Source: an uncultured Desulfosarcina sp. (GTDB lineage Bacteria; Desulfobacterota; Desulfobacteria; Desulfobacterales; Desulfosarcinaceae). Taken from it: 64,000 nt of DNA. The DNA is taken from positions 5,580,001 through 5,644,000 of the forward strand of contig NZ_OY764190.1 of the NCBI RefSeq assembly GCF_963668215.1, given 5' to 3'. The translations under genes were made by a program, and so were the position numbers. Of this stretch, positions 34,469 through 42,379 are shown in pieces (position 1 is the stretch's first letter; every line of letters starts with the position of its first letter). The notes beneath the pieces are model-generated. The model saw only the letters and a list, made by a program, of their open reading frames with translations. It did not search any database and was not told where the DNA came from.

Positions 34469-35785
34469 TTACACCTTTTTTGAACTTTCTCTCTGAGGTT
34501 TGATCATATAAATATTCGCATAAGCAGCGATCATGGCTGGCATCCAATAAAGAATTTCTGAATAAAACCGATTGATAAAAGTTGAAGCCGCGAGGAATGC
34601 TACAAACGCTGCCTCTAAAGCAACAGATTGTAAAAACAGGTATACTTCAGCCCCCTGCTGTATGAAATACTTTCTTAATTTACGCATTAGGAAAAAATTT
34701 GATGAAATATAGCCTAAAAAAATCAGTAATCCATGATAGCCAAATGCTGCCAGCACCTCAAACCACAAAGAATGCACCGACCGTTTGCCTACGACACTAC
34801 CTCCTTTTGTCAGCCATTCAGGTGGTAAATAATTCGGGCTCAACGTCTCGTAGCCGCCCCCACCGAGCCCGAGTAAATGATTGTTCAACATATCGAATGT
34901 TGCTATCCAGAAATTCACCCTTGTCGCCGTGCCGGTTTTTGTGTCAAGGTTTTTAAGTGTAGCAACCCGATCCCAGAATACCGCGTCTGCCAGATAAAAG
35001 AATAGCCCAGTTCCGATAATAACACCGATTACAATTTTGAGCTTTATTCCTTTAGAGACCTGTGAAAATGTCAGAGCATAGCCGGTAAAATAGACGCAAC
35101 TAGCAATCAGGGCCAGAAAAGCTCCGCGGCTGCTCATCAACACAAGGCAATTTAGGACAAAGGTCAGACTGATCAGCGCTCCTCCCTTGATCCACTTATT
35201 TCTCCCGTAAAGCAGATAGAAAAGCAACAAAGGAACAGCGGTTACTACCATGGCAGCCGCTGTGTTTACATCAGGACTGTCAGGAGCACCAGTCCTTTCT
35301 ATTCTCCCATGTCCAGTTCGTCCCATCTGCCAGCTAAACCAAGAGACATAGAAAATACCTGCGCAATAGATCGTAAGAAACCATTCCATCCGCTTTGGAC
35401 TATCAACGATCTTGTAAAGAAAAAAAGCAAAAATAACATATTTGATATAGCGCACGGTAAGAATATGGTTAATATTAGGATTAACCGCCCACGCCGAAGA
35501 TAACAAAACAGTCAGCGTCATCATCACCAGCCATTTCGTTTGAGGTGCGTTAGCGATACTGTTGCCATCAAACTTCTTCCAATTAAAAAAATAGCCGGCG
35601 ACAATCACAAGCATGGGTAAAAGTGAAAATCTGAGATCCGGCACCTGATGAAACCACCAACGTGAAGCAGGATTTAAAAAATAACTAAGCGCGTACAGGA
35701 GAATTCCATAAAAGGGTGAAACCAGTAGTGACGCAACGCATCCTGAAAAAAAAAGTAGGATAAAAACAATGGATGAAATTGACAT
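34469..35785 (-). CDS. O-antigen ligase/polymerase family protein (exosortase-A-type O-ligase)
   Basis: 438 residues with about 11-12 transmembrane helices. A large periplasmic loop contains GRTGHGRIERTGAPDSPDVN and the later GLGGGGYETLSPNYLPP. SYFLNPASRWWF near the start resembles the O-glycosylation ligase family associated with exosortase A. Expected to polymerise lipid-linked repeats or transfer glycan to protein in the periplasm. Its start overlaps the stop of the upstream GT4 gene by one base, so the two are translationally coupled. Confidence 0.82.
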   Translation of the reverse strand: MSISSIVFILLFFSGCVASLLVSPFYGILLYALSYFLNPASRWWFHQVPDLRFSLLPMLVIVAGYFFNWKKFDGNSIANAPQTKWLVMMTLTVLLSSAWAVNPNINHILTVRYIKYVIFAFFLYKIVDSPKRMEWFLTIYCAGIFYVSWFSWQMGRTGHGRIERTGAPDSPDVNTAAAMVVTAVPLLLFYLLYGRNKWIKGGALISLTFVLNCLVLMSSRGAFLALIASCVYFTGYALTFSQVSKGIKLKIVIGVIIGTGLFFYLADAVFWDRVATLKNLDTKTGTATRVNFWIATFDMLNNHLLGLGGGGYETLSPNYLPPEWLTKGGSVVGKRSVHSLWFEVLAAFGYHGLLIFLGYISSNFFLMRKLRKYFIQQGAEVYLFLQSVALEAAFVAFLAASTFINRFYSEILYWMPAMIAAYANIYMIKPQRESSKKV

Positions 35786-37173
35786 TAATTATTCTTTTGC
35801 TTGATGACAGTTAACAACATTTTTTCGAGTTTTAGGCTTACTTTTTCTACATTGAACCGCTCGGTGTCCTGATAGGCTACATTAATTCTGCCACTTTTAT
35901 TTTTCCGTAAATATAGTTCCTTCAATTTTATGCAGATTCCAATGATATCCATCGGATCGAAAACGTCTCCAAGCTTATGTTCCATCATCATCTTAGCCAA
36001 TTCTCCATCTAAAGGAGTGATCGCAAGAATATATTTTCTCATGGCCATATAGTCGTAAATTTTCGAGGGAACCTGTATTTTAGTTGTCGGCTGAATAATA
36101 ACGGCCACGTCTGCTTCGGCCAGCTTGTTCAAGCACTTTTCATATGGTAGCAATCCAGCATTTTCAATTACACCGGTCTCAGATAGATCTGCATATTTCA
36201 GGTCAAATGAATACTCAGGCTCAATATATCCCATCTGGGTAAAATGGCAGATAGTCTCTGGTGACTGAACTCTCAACAATCGGAATGCCTTTAGCAAAGG
36301 TGAAGGGTCGCGACGCCCGTAAAGTGAACCGGCATGAGCAAGTATAAGTCGATCTGAATGATCTACATCAGCAACGGTAATTCCTGTAAAATCGATCGGG
36401 TCATAACCGTTGGGAAGAACGACAACTTTTTCTTTCGGAAGATATCTATAACGCCGTAAGAAATCGTCTCGCAGTGTTTCAGTATTTGCGGATATATAAG
36501 TCGCCGTATCAACTATCCGCTTTTCTAATTTTTGCATAGACCAATCGAATAGTTTGCCGTGACTGATATGAAAGGGGTTTCCAACCCATGGGTCACGAAA
36601 ATCTACAACAAAAGGTTTTCCAGTAATTTTGTGTAAATAGTATGCGACTAACAGTGAAGTCCATGGCATACCTGTAGCAAAGATTATATCAATGTTTTTC
36701 TCTTTGACAACTTTGCGCCCATGCCAAATAGCCGCCAAAAGCCATGCTCCTGCATCGTCGGGAAAATATATTATACTATAAATAAGGTCTTTAAGTTTTT
36801 GGAAGAAAGTGCTTTGTTTCTGAAATCCTAAACTCTTAGAAATAGTATAGTTTTTCTCGTCTTCATCCTCACTATGCTTCTTGCCATGTCGCATAGAAAT
36901 CATTTTTATTTTTTCTCTTATCTTCAACATTACTTTAAATAAATCAAAATCTCCTGTTCTGCATACCGTTTCAAAATTTACAGGAAGGTCAAGTCTGAAA
37001 TTTAAATCAATATATTCTCTATAACATTCTTCTTTCAAAGTTAAAACGTAACGGTCAAATTGTTCAATATAGCGTATAAATTTTACTGTGCGCTGAGAAC
37101 CAGGAAGAGCAGCTCCTCCTGCAGGGGGGTAATAGTATGCTACAAGCAGCAACTTATTGGAATTCTTTTTCAT
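35785..37173 (-). CDS. Glycosyltransferase family 4-like
   Basis: 462 residues of GT-B fold. The N-terminal domain opens with LLVAYYYPPAGGAALPGSQR, the donor-side Rossmann domain has KVVVLPNGYDP and LILAHAGSLYGRRDP, and the C-terminal part shows VAVIIQPTTKIQVPSKIYDYMAMRK. A cytoplasmic sugar transferase for repeat-unit assembly; donor and acceptor cannot be told. One-base overlap with the ligase gene downstream; a 177-bp gap to the CapK-like gene. Confidence 0.88.
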   Translation of the reverse strand: MKKNSNKLLLVAYYYPPAGGAALPGSQRTVKFIRYIEQFDRYVLTLKEECYREYIDLNFRLDLPVNFETVCRTGDFDLFKVMLKIREKIKMISMRHGKKHSEDEDEKNYTISKSLGFQKQSTFFQKLKDLIYSIIYFPDDAGAWLLAAIWHGRKVVKEKNIDIIFATGMPWTSLLVAYYLHKITGKPFVVDFRDPWVGNPFHISHGKLFDWSMQKLEKRIVDTATYISANTETLRDDFLRRYRYLPKEKVVVLPNGYDPIDFTGITVADVDHSDRLILAHAGSLYGRRDPSPLLKAFRLLRVQSPETICHFTQMGYIEPEYSFDLKYADLSETGVIENAGLLPYEKCLNKLAEADVAVIIQPTTKIQVPSKIYDYMAMRKYILAITPLDGELAKMMMEHKLGDVFDPMDIIGICIKLKELYLRKNKSGRINVAYQDTERFNVEKVSLKLEKMLLTVIKQKNN

Positions 37174-37350
37174 AAATATCTCTCCGAAAAATCCTAAAAT
37201 CTGGCAAGTCTCCCTTTAATGAACAACCCTGCCTAAAGCAGTGGAGTATGAAGACCTTAAAAGAGCCCTTTCAATTTTAACGCCGCACAACAGCAGGGTA
37301 TTAGACCCGCGGTTTCGTGATAAATCAACAATCAATTTTAACATATTATA

Positions 37351-38688
37351 TCAGTTAAGATTAGAAATGAAACATCTTAATTTTCCAGAAATTTCTTTTT
37401 CTATTTCAGGTACAAATTCAATGCTAATTATTAAATCAGAAGATAACACCTTCTTACTTTCATTAAGTAGATATTTCTTAATTTTATCAATGTCTCCTGT
37501 TGCAACAATATTAATATCCAATCTATTTAAGGCATTTTGAACAATGCGAAATTGCCAAATCGTCCCAATTTTTTTTGGCATTTGTTGGTTAATATATTCA
37601 AATAAATATGGATCAACTAGTCTTCCATTTGGACAACTAATTAAATCGTCGCGTCGCCCTTCCAAGGATGATAATATTTTGGAGGTTCTACCACATTCAC
37701 ACTTCTCACTTGAAATTATTCCTTTGTCTTTTGTATTGTATCTAATGAAAGATGATAATTCGCCGAATAATTCCGTCACTATAATTTCACCGCTTTTTGA
37801 TTGACTATTTTCATCATTCATTTGTTCAACAATTAAATTTTCCATAATATGCATTTTCCCACAATTACATTTATATCCAATAATACCAACCTCTGTGCAT
37901 CCATACTCTTCAGATACAATACATCCAAATACTGTTTCTATAATCTTAAGTTGATCTTTGAAGATCATCTCACCAGTTAGAATTACAGCTTTTAGTCCTA
38001 AAAAAGATAGTTCTATGCCTCTGTTATAATAATATTTTGCTAACTGATATATTGATTGGCTGTATCCATAGATATATTTTGATTTAAACTTTTTAATTTT
38101 TATTAAGAATTCTTCATATTTGCTATCTTCAAGTAGAAAAGGTGATATTCTCATACGGTTTAATAATGTATCCATAGCTTTAACCCTCATTCTATTATAA
38201 TAATTAAGAGGATGGCCCCAAAAACGTGCTTGTTGATCGCCTATATCGATATCAAACCATGAGAAGTTTCTATATTGAATCGCATCCATCTTCTCCATTG
38301 TCTTCCTGTCTTTGTAGAAAATAAAAGGAACGCCAGAAGATCCGCTAGTACTTCTTTTAAAGCGTTTTCCATGGAAATTTAAATTATAAAAACTATTTTT
38401 GGCTTCAATTATTTCTTCTTTAGTAGTAATTGGCATTAATTTTAAATCATCTATGGTATTAATGTCTGATGGACAAATGTTATGACTATCAAATTTATTT
38501 CGATAGAAGTCTATATATTTATATGATCTTTCAATGTTTCTTTTTAGAATATTAAATTGACTCTTTTTAACTATTTCTCTGTCTAAAAACTGTTCTTTTT
38601 TATAATATTCAAGCCATTTTCTAAAATCTTTATAAAAGTATGAATAGATCGGAAGATATATTAAATTTTTTGAGATTTTATTATACAT
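37351..38688 (-). CDS. CapK/PaaK-like adenylate-forming enzyme
   Basis: 445 residues related to CapK and phenylacetate-CoA ligase. The nucleotide loop STSGSSGVP is at 113-121, YGYSQSIYQLAKYY and SEEYGCTEVG follow, and paired cysteines (KCNCGKMH, KCECGRTS) suggest a structural metal. In capsule loci such proteins may activate a carboxylate for attachment to sugar; the substrate is unknown. The gene is very AT-rich compared with its neighbours downstream, suggesting a different origin. No strong ribosome-binding site is visible upstream. Confidence 0.82.
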   Translation of the reverse strand: MYNKISKNLIYLPIYSYFYKDFRKWLEYYKKEQFLDREIVKKSQFNILKRNIERSYKYIDFYRNKFDSHNICPSDINTIDDLKLMPITTKEEIIEAKNSFYNLNFHGKRFKRSTSGSSGVPFIFYKDRKTMEKMDAIQYRNFSWFDIDIGDQQARFWGHPLNYYNRMRVKAMDTLLNRMRISPFLLEDSKYEEFLIKIKKFKSKYIYGYSQSIYQLAKYYYNRGIELSFLGLKAVILTGEMIFKDQLKIIETVFGCIVSEEYGCTEVGIIGYKCNCGKMHIMENLIVEQMNDENSQSKSGEIIVTELFGELSSFIRYNTKDKGIISSEKCECGRTSKILSSLEGRRDDLISCPNGRLVDPYLFEYINQQMPKKIGTIWQFRIVQNALNRLDINIVATGDIDKIKKYLLNESKKVLSSDLIISIEFVPEIEKEISGKLRCFISNLN

Positions 38689-38804
38689 TTTTAAATTTCA
38701 TACCTTTTAAGAATCTTTATAAATTTGTGATCAATTGGATTTGCCATTCTTTCTATTATATTTGAAACCTTTGCACAACCTATAGGAATACGAACTCAAA
38801 TCAT

Positions 38805-38926
38805 TGTGCGACACGGCTAATTATGGCACAAATTTCGATTTAAATGGGGTGACACTTTTCCCGCCTTCTCGATTTTGATCAGGCCATTTTTCAACAGCCA
38901 CTGCCTGGCCGCGATTCTCCATTCCA
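38805..38926 (-). repeat. Inverted right end of the dual-DDE IS (relic of a second copy)
   Basis: 122 bp that are the reverse complement of 41794-41915, the right end of the adjacent IS, including the last codons of its fourth gene and the terminus TGTGCGACACGG. With 41916-42111 it frames the complete IS. Read together, the two are the outer ends of an inverted copy whose middle has been lost. Confidence 0.85.
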
Positions 38927-39021
38927 CTGTCCTAATTGCCAGTTAATGGCACAAAGAAATCGATAAAATAGGGTGACACTCCCGAGTGTAAAAATCAATT
39001 TTACCGAAAGGAGTGTATCCC

Positions 39022-40869
39022 ATGACAAGGAAAAAGAAAAGACGGTCAGCTGGGGGGAAGAAAGTTACCCGGGTATGGGCCTATCCAGCCGAGTTTCGGT
39101 TAAAGGTCGTAAGGCTGTTTTTGGAAGAAGAATACAGCGCGTCGTTGCTTGCCGAACAGTTCGGTATCAGCACGCATTCGATTAGCCGCTGGGCCAATGC
39201 TTACCGACGCGGTGGGGTGCAGGGATTGGAACCCAAGCCTCGCCAAGGAGGAAATACCAGGGTGCCTCCCGAAGTCCAGGAGCGAATGGTAGCGGTGAAA
39301 AAGGCGAACCCGGAATACGGCCCGCGACGGATTGCCGATGTTCTCAAACGATTTTTTCTAATTCCCACGAGCCCATCGACTGTGCACAAAAAGTTGTCGG
39401 AGAAGGGACTGGTAAACAAGGCCAAGCGTAAGCCGAAGAAGAATCCCCCCAAGCCCCGATTTTTCGAACGTTCTCGACCCAACCAGATGTGGCAGAGCGA
39501 TATCATGACCTTCCGGCTGGCCGGCCGCAACGCCTACCTGATCGGCTTCATGGACGATTACAGCCGGTATATCGTCTCCCTGGGACTGTACCGCAGCCAG
39601 ACCGCCGAACACGTGCTGGAGACCTACCGTCGCGGTGTTGCCGAGTACGGCGTTCCCAGGGAGATGCTCACCGACAACGGCCGTCAGTACACGAACTGGC
39701 GCGGCAAGACGCGCTTCGAACGGGAGATGAAAAAAGACCGTGTCAAGCATATCCGTTCCCGTCCCCACCATCCCATGACCCTGGGCAAGATAGAGCGGTT
39801 CTGGAAATCGATCCTGGGCGAGTTCCTCCAGCGGGCGCAGTTCGACAGCTTTGAGCAAGCCGTGGAGCGCACCGCTTTTTGGGTCAAATACTACAATCAC
39901 AAACGGCCGCACCAAGGCATCGGCGGTCTGTGTCCGGCCGACCGATTCTTCGAGATCGCCCATGATCTGAAAAAGACGCTGGCAAAGGGCGTCGAAGAAA
40001 ACGTACTGGAACTGGCGTTGCGAGGCCGTCCGGTAGATCCTTTTTATATGGTAGGCCGCATGGGCGGCCAGAGCGTGGTCATCCGGGCGGAGAAGGGCAA
40101 AGTCAAGATGCTGGTGAACGAGGCCGGCCAGGAAAAAGAACTTGTGTACGACGCAAGAAAGGATATAGATCATGAAGACAAATCAACGAACCCGCAGAGT
40201 ATTCGATCCACAACAGAAGATAACGGCCGTGCTGTCCATTTGGAGCGAGCGCCGCACCAGCGCCCAGGTATGTCAGGAAATGGACATCAGCCCGACGCTT
40301 TTGGGTCAGTGGCAGAATCTGGCGATCGAGGGCATGCTCAAGGCGCTGGACCCGAAAAAGAAAGATCCGCTGCCGCCGATCAACCAGCGGTTGTCTCGGT
40401 TGATCGAAAAGAAATTGAGCGAACCCGGCAAGCTGGAAAAACGCCTCCAATCGATCCAGAAAGCAGCGTCGGCCGGATAGGCGAGGATGCCTATGGCCAA
40501 ACAACCATCGACCCGCCAGACGGCACGGCTCCGAGCCGAGATGATCATGAAGGTCCGTTGCGGCATGCTGACTGCCCGCCAGGCCGCCGAACGCCTGGGC
40601 GTCTCGCGCAAGACGTTCTACAAATGGGAGCAGCGGGGGCTGTCCGGCCTTTTGGACAGTGTGACCGACCAGCCCCCGGGAAGGCCTGCCCATCCTCCGG
40701 ACGACCATCGCCAATGGCTGGAAAAGCAACTGCAGGACGCGAATCGGCAGATCGACTTGCTGAACCGGAAGATGGCGCTCAAGGATGTGCTGATGGACTT
40801 GAAGCTTCCCCAAACCGGCAGCGACCGGACGAAAAAAAAATGATCGCATCCGACAGGCGGTGGCCATGA
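39022..40869 (+). CDS. DDE transposase (IS481-like), first transposase of the dual IS
   Basis: Start at the ATG 8 bases after AGGAG. Residues 15-80 form a helix-turn-helix (LLAEQFGISTHSISRWANAY) and 120-320 the rve catalytic core: Asp in QMWQSDIMT, Asp in MLTDNGRQY and Glu in LGKIERFW, the last two 39 residues apart. The conserved part ends near residue 390 (about 40190). The frame then stays open for another 225 residues of Pro/Gly/Arg-rich sequence that overlap two real genes in other frames. This tail is probably not functional, the result of a missing stop codon in GC-rich DNA. Confidence 0.8.
   Translation: MTRKKKRRSAGGKKVTRVWAYPAEFRLKVVRLFLEEEYSASLLAEQFGISTHSISRWANAYRRGGVQGLEPKPRQGGNTRVPPEVQERMVAVKKANPEYGPRRIADVLKRFFLIPTSPSTVHKKLSEKGLVNKAKRKPKKNPPKPRFFERSRPNQMWQSDIMTFRLAGRNAYLIGFMDDYSRYIVSLGLYRSQTAEHVLETYRRGVAEYGVPREMLTDNGRQYTNWRGKTRFEREMKKDRVKHIRSRPHHPMTLGKIERFWKSILGEFLQRAQFDSFEQAVERTAFWVKYYNHKRPHQGIGGLCPADRFFEIAHDLKKTLAKGVEENVLELALRGRPVDPFYMVGRMGGQSVVIRAEKGKVKMLVNEAGQEKELVYDARKDIDHEDKSTNPQSIRSTTEDNGRAVHLERAPHQRPGMSGNGHQPDAFGSVAESGDRGHAQGAGPEKERSAAADQPAVVSVDRKEIERTRQAGKTPPIDPESSVGRIGEDAYGQTTIDPPDGTAPSRDDHEGPLRHADCPPGRRTPGRLAQDVLQMGAAGAVRPFGQCDRPAPGKACPSSGRPSPMAGKATAGRESADRLAEPEDGAQGCADGLEASPNRQRPDEKKMIASDRRWP
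40172..40480 (+). CDS. Small HTH protein of the IS (transposase OrfA-like)
   Basis: 102 residues. VFDPQQKITAVLSIWSERRTSAQVC and MDISPTLLGQWQNLAIEG form a helix-turn-helix like that of IS3/IS911 OrfA proteins; the C-terminus is basic and helical. It starts inside the conserved end of the first transposase frame and lies 6 bp before the next gene. Likely DNA-binding subunit of the transposition machinery. Confidence 0.75.
   Translation: MKTNQRTRRVFDPQQKITAVLSIWSERRTSAQVCQEMDISPTLLGQWQNLAIEGMLKALDPKKKDPLPPINQRLSRLIEKKLSEPGKLEKRLQSIQKAASAG
40487..40843 (+). CDS. Second HTH protein of the IS
   Basis: 118 residues. MLTARQAAERLGVSRKTFYKW is a clear helix-turn-helix (about 28-50), followed by a coiled helix with QLQDANRQIDLLNRKMALKD that resembles the leucine-zipper part of IS3 OrfA. 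It ends at a run of nine A (40832-40840). The frame of the next gene, read backward past that run, continues with plausible residues (NDRIRQAVAM), so the two may be joined by slippage. Confidence 0.75.
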   Translation: MPMAKQPSTRQTARLRAEMIMKVRCGMLTARQAAERLGVSRKTFYKWEQRGLSGLLDSVTDQPPGRPAHPPDDHRQWLEKQLQDANRQIDLLNRKMALKDVLMDLKLPQTGSDRTKKK

Positions 40870-41903
40870 TCGAAGAGATGAAAACGAGCTTTTCGCTATC
40901 GTATGCCTGCCTGGCAAAGCAGGCGGGGCTTAGCTACCGCACGCTGATGCGGTGGAAAGAACGCCTTACCAACGATATGCCTGCCGTGGGGAAGCGCGGC
41001 CCGAAGAAGGTGCGGCCGTTGAATCTGAACGAGTTGAAGGCCAAGATCCGGGATCTGGATCATGGTCCCAAACGCAGCCATGGCACCGGCAAACTTCAAA
41101 GCACTTTCGGCGAGTCCATATCCCGCAGGGAATTGAACGCGCTGGTTATCGAGGCACGCAACGAAAGCAAGCACCGTCGGAAAGCCGAAACGTGTTGTGT
41201 CAGCTGGCTTCGGCCAAACTTGGCCTGGGCCGTGGACGATTGCCAAAAGAGCGATACGAACTCGGGAACGCTTCAACTTCACAATCTGACAGACCTTTGT
41301 TCGCGCTACAAGCTACCGCCGATCGCTTCGGGGAGTCTGCCCTGCGGCGAAGAGGTGGCCGGTCATCTGGCATATTTGTTCGACCGCTTCGGTCCACCTC
41401 TATTTTGCAAGCGAGACAACGGGAGCAATCTGAACCATACCACCGTAAACGAAGCGCTGGAAAATGCCTGGGTGATCCCGATAAACAATCCGACGAAAAC
41501 GCCTTCGTACAATGGGGCGATCGAGCGAACCCAAAGGGAGTTCAAAAAATTTTTAAAACGCTGGCAGTGGAAGGCCACGACATTGGAATCATCTTTTTTG
41601 CTGTCTGAAACCGCAGCCCATGAGTTGAATCATACACAGCGCCGCTGCCTTGGAAATCACACAGCCTGCGGCACGTATTTTGGAGGTGATCGTATCCGCT
41701 ACTCCAGACGTGAACGAAGAAGTATCTTCCGATGTATCCGGGAGCTGGCAGCCAAGATTGCGGACCGGGCTGGCAGACACCGAATCACCAACGTGGAATG
41801 GAGAATCGCGGCCAGGCAGTGGCTGTTGAAAAATGGCCTGATCAAAATCGAGAAGGCGGGAAAAGTGTCACCCCATTTAAATCGAAATTTGTGCCATAAT
41901 TAG
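40866..41903 (+). CDS. DDE transposase (second transposase of the dual IS)
   Basis: About 345 residues from the ATG at 40866 (GTG at 40860 is possible). An N-terminal HTH (CLAKQAGLSYRTLMRWKERL) precedes an rve core: Asp in AWAVDDCQ, Asp in CKRDNGSNL, and Glu in YNGAIERTQ exactly 35 residues later, the D(35)E spacing. It differs throughout from the first transposase in the same element. The last codons lie within the right terminal repeat region. Confidence 0.82.
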   Translation: MIEEMKTSFSLSYACLAKQAGLSYRTLMRWKERLTNDMPAVGKRGPKKVRPLNLNELKAKIRDLDHGPKRSHGTGKLQSTFGESISRRELNALVIEARNESKHRRKAETCCVSWLRPNLAWAVDDCQKSDTNSGTLQLHNLTDLCSRYKLPPIASGSLPCGEEVAGHLAYLFDRFGPPLFCKRDNGSNLNHTTVNEALENAWVIPINNPTKTPSYNGAIERTQREFKKFLKRWQWKATTLESSFLLSETAAHELNHTQRRCLGNHTACGTYFGGDRIRYSRRERRSIFRCIRELAAKIADRAGRHRITNVEWRIAARQWLLKNGLIKIEKAGKVSPHLNRNLCHN

Positions 41904-41915
41904 CCGTGTCGCACA

Positions 41916-42111
41916 CAAAAACAGCCTTACGACCTTTAACCGAAACTCGGCTGGATAGGCCCATACCCGGGTAACTTTCTTCCCCCCAGCTGACCGTCTT
42001 TTCTTTTTCCTTGTCATGGGATACACTCCTTTCGGTAAAATTGATTTTTACACTCGGGAGTTTCACCCTATTTTATCGATTTCTTTGTGCCATTAACTGG
42101 CAATTAGGACA
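41916..42111 (-). repeat. Inverted left end of the dual-DDE IS (relic of a second copy)
   Basis: 196 bp that are the reverse complement of 38928-39123, the left end of the adjacent IS, with at least one base change (GTGTCACC becomes GTTTCACC in the arm near 42060). It includes the first 34 codons of the IS481-like gene. Complement of the relic at 38805-38926. Confidence 0.85.
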
Positions 42112-42207
42112 GTGTGCGTTGGGCTGGATGCTGAAATGATACGCAAGTATGTGCGTTATCAGGAAAAGAAAGAGCAATTAACGGAACAGCTTCAGTTGAT
42201 CGATTAA
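42112..42207 (+). pseudogene. IS200/IS605-type TnpA C-terminal remnant
   Basis: The frame ends LDAEMIRKYVRYQEKKEQLT plus EQLQLID and TAA, the style of the last helix of Y1 (IS200/IS605) transposases. The upstream part was replaced by the IS end at 42111. It is followed within 40 bp by GC-rich hairpins of the kind found at IS605 right ends. Confidence 0.6.
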
Positions 42208-42229
42208 ATTTCATATCGCGGCACAACTT

Positions 42230-42300
42230 TCATGGCCCGCCCCCTTTATGGGGGCAGGGCCTCGTCCCCCCTATGGGGGGATTTTTCAAAGCCGCGCCCT
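42230..42300 (+). other. Hairpins of an IS200/IS605 right end
   Basis: Two successive stem-loops, GCCCCCTTTATGGGGGC-like at about 42240-42257 and CCCCCCTATGGGGGG at about 42269-42283. Subterminal palindromes are the ends recognised by Y1 transposases; here they follow the TnpA remnant. No T-run makes them typical terminators. Confidence 0.55.
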
Positions 42301-42379
42301 CTGGGTGCGGATATTTATTCCAAATTAAGCTAATTATCTATTTATAAGATTACGTTTGTTTTGGTTTTACTATTTTTCC

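Larger units (their letters stand above)
38928..41915 (+). mobile_element. Insertion sequence with four ORFs and two DDE transposases
   Basis: 2988 bp, beginning TGTCCTAATTGCC and ending GCCGTGTCGCACA. Terminal inverted repeats are imperfect; the best-kept part is TGGCACAAA followed by GGGTGACACT on both ends. The cargo is only transposition genes: a D-D-E integrase-type protein, two small HTH proteins and a second, different D-D(35)E protein. The flanks are inverted fragments of its own two ends, so no target duplication can be read. I do not recognise the named family; ORF1 is IS481-like and ORF3-ORF4 are IS3-like in layout. Confidence 0.85.

Noticed and set aside
37174..37350. Small plus-strand gene starting at 37241
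   Set aside because: Most of it is antisense to the CapK-like gene, and the unique part has no recognisable sequence or ribosome-binding site.
40180..40869. Functional C-terminal domain of the first IS transposase
   Set aside because: The translation is Pro/Gly/Arg-rich without motifs and lies over two convincing HTH genes in another frame.
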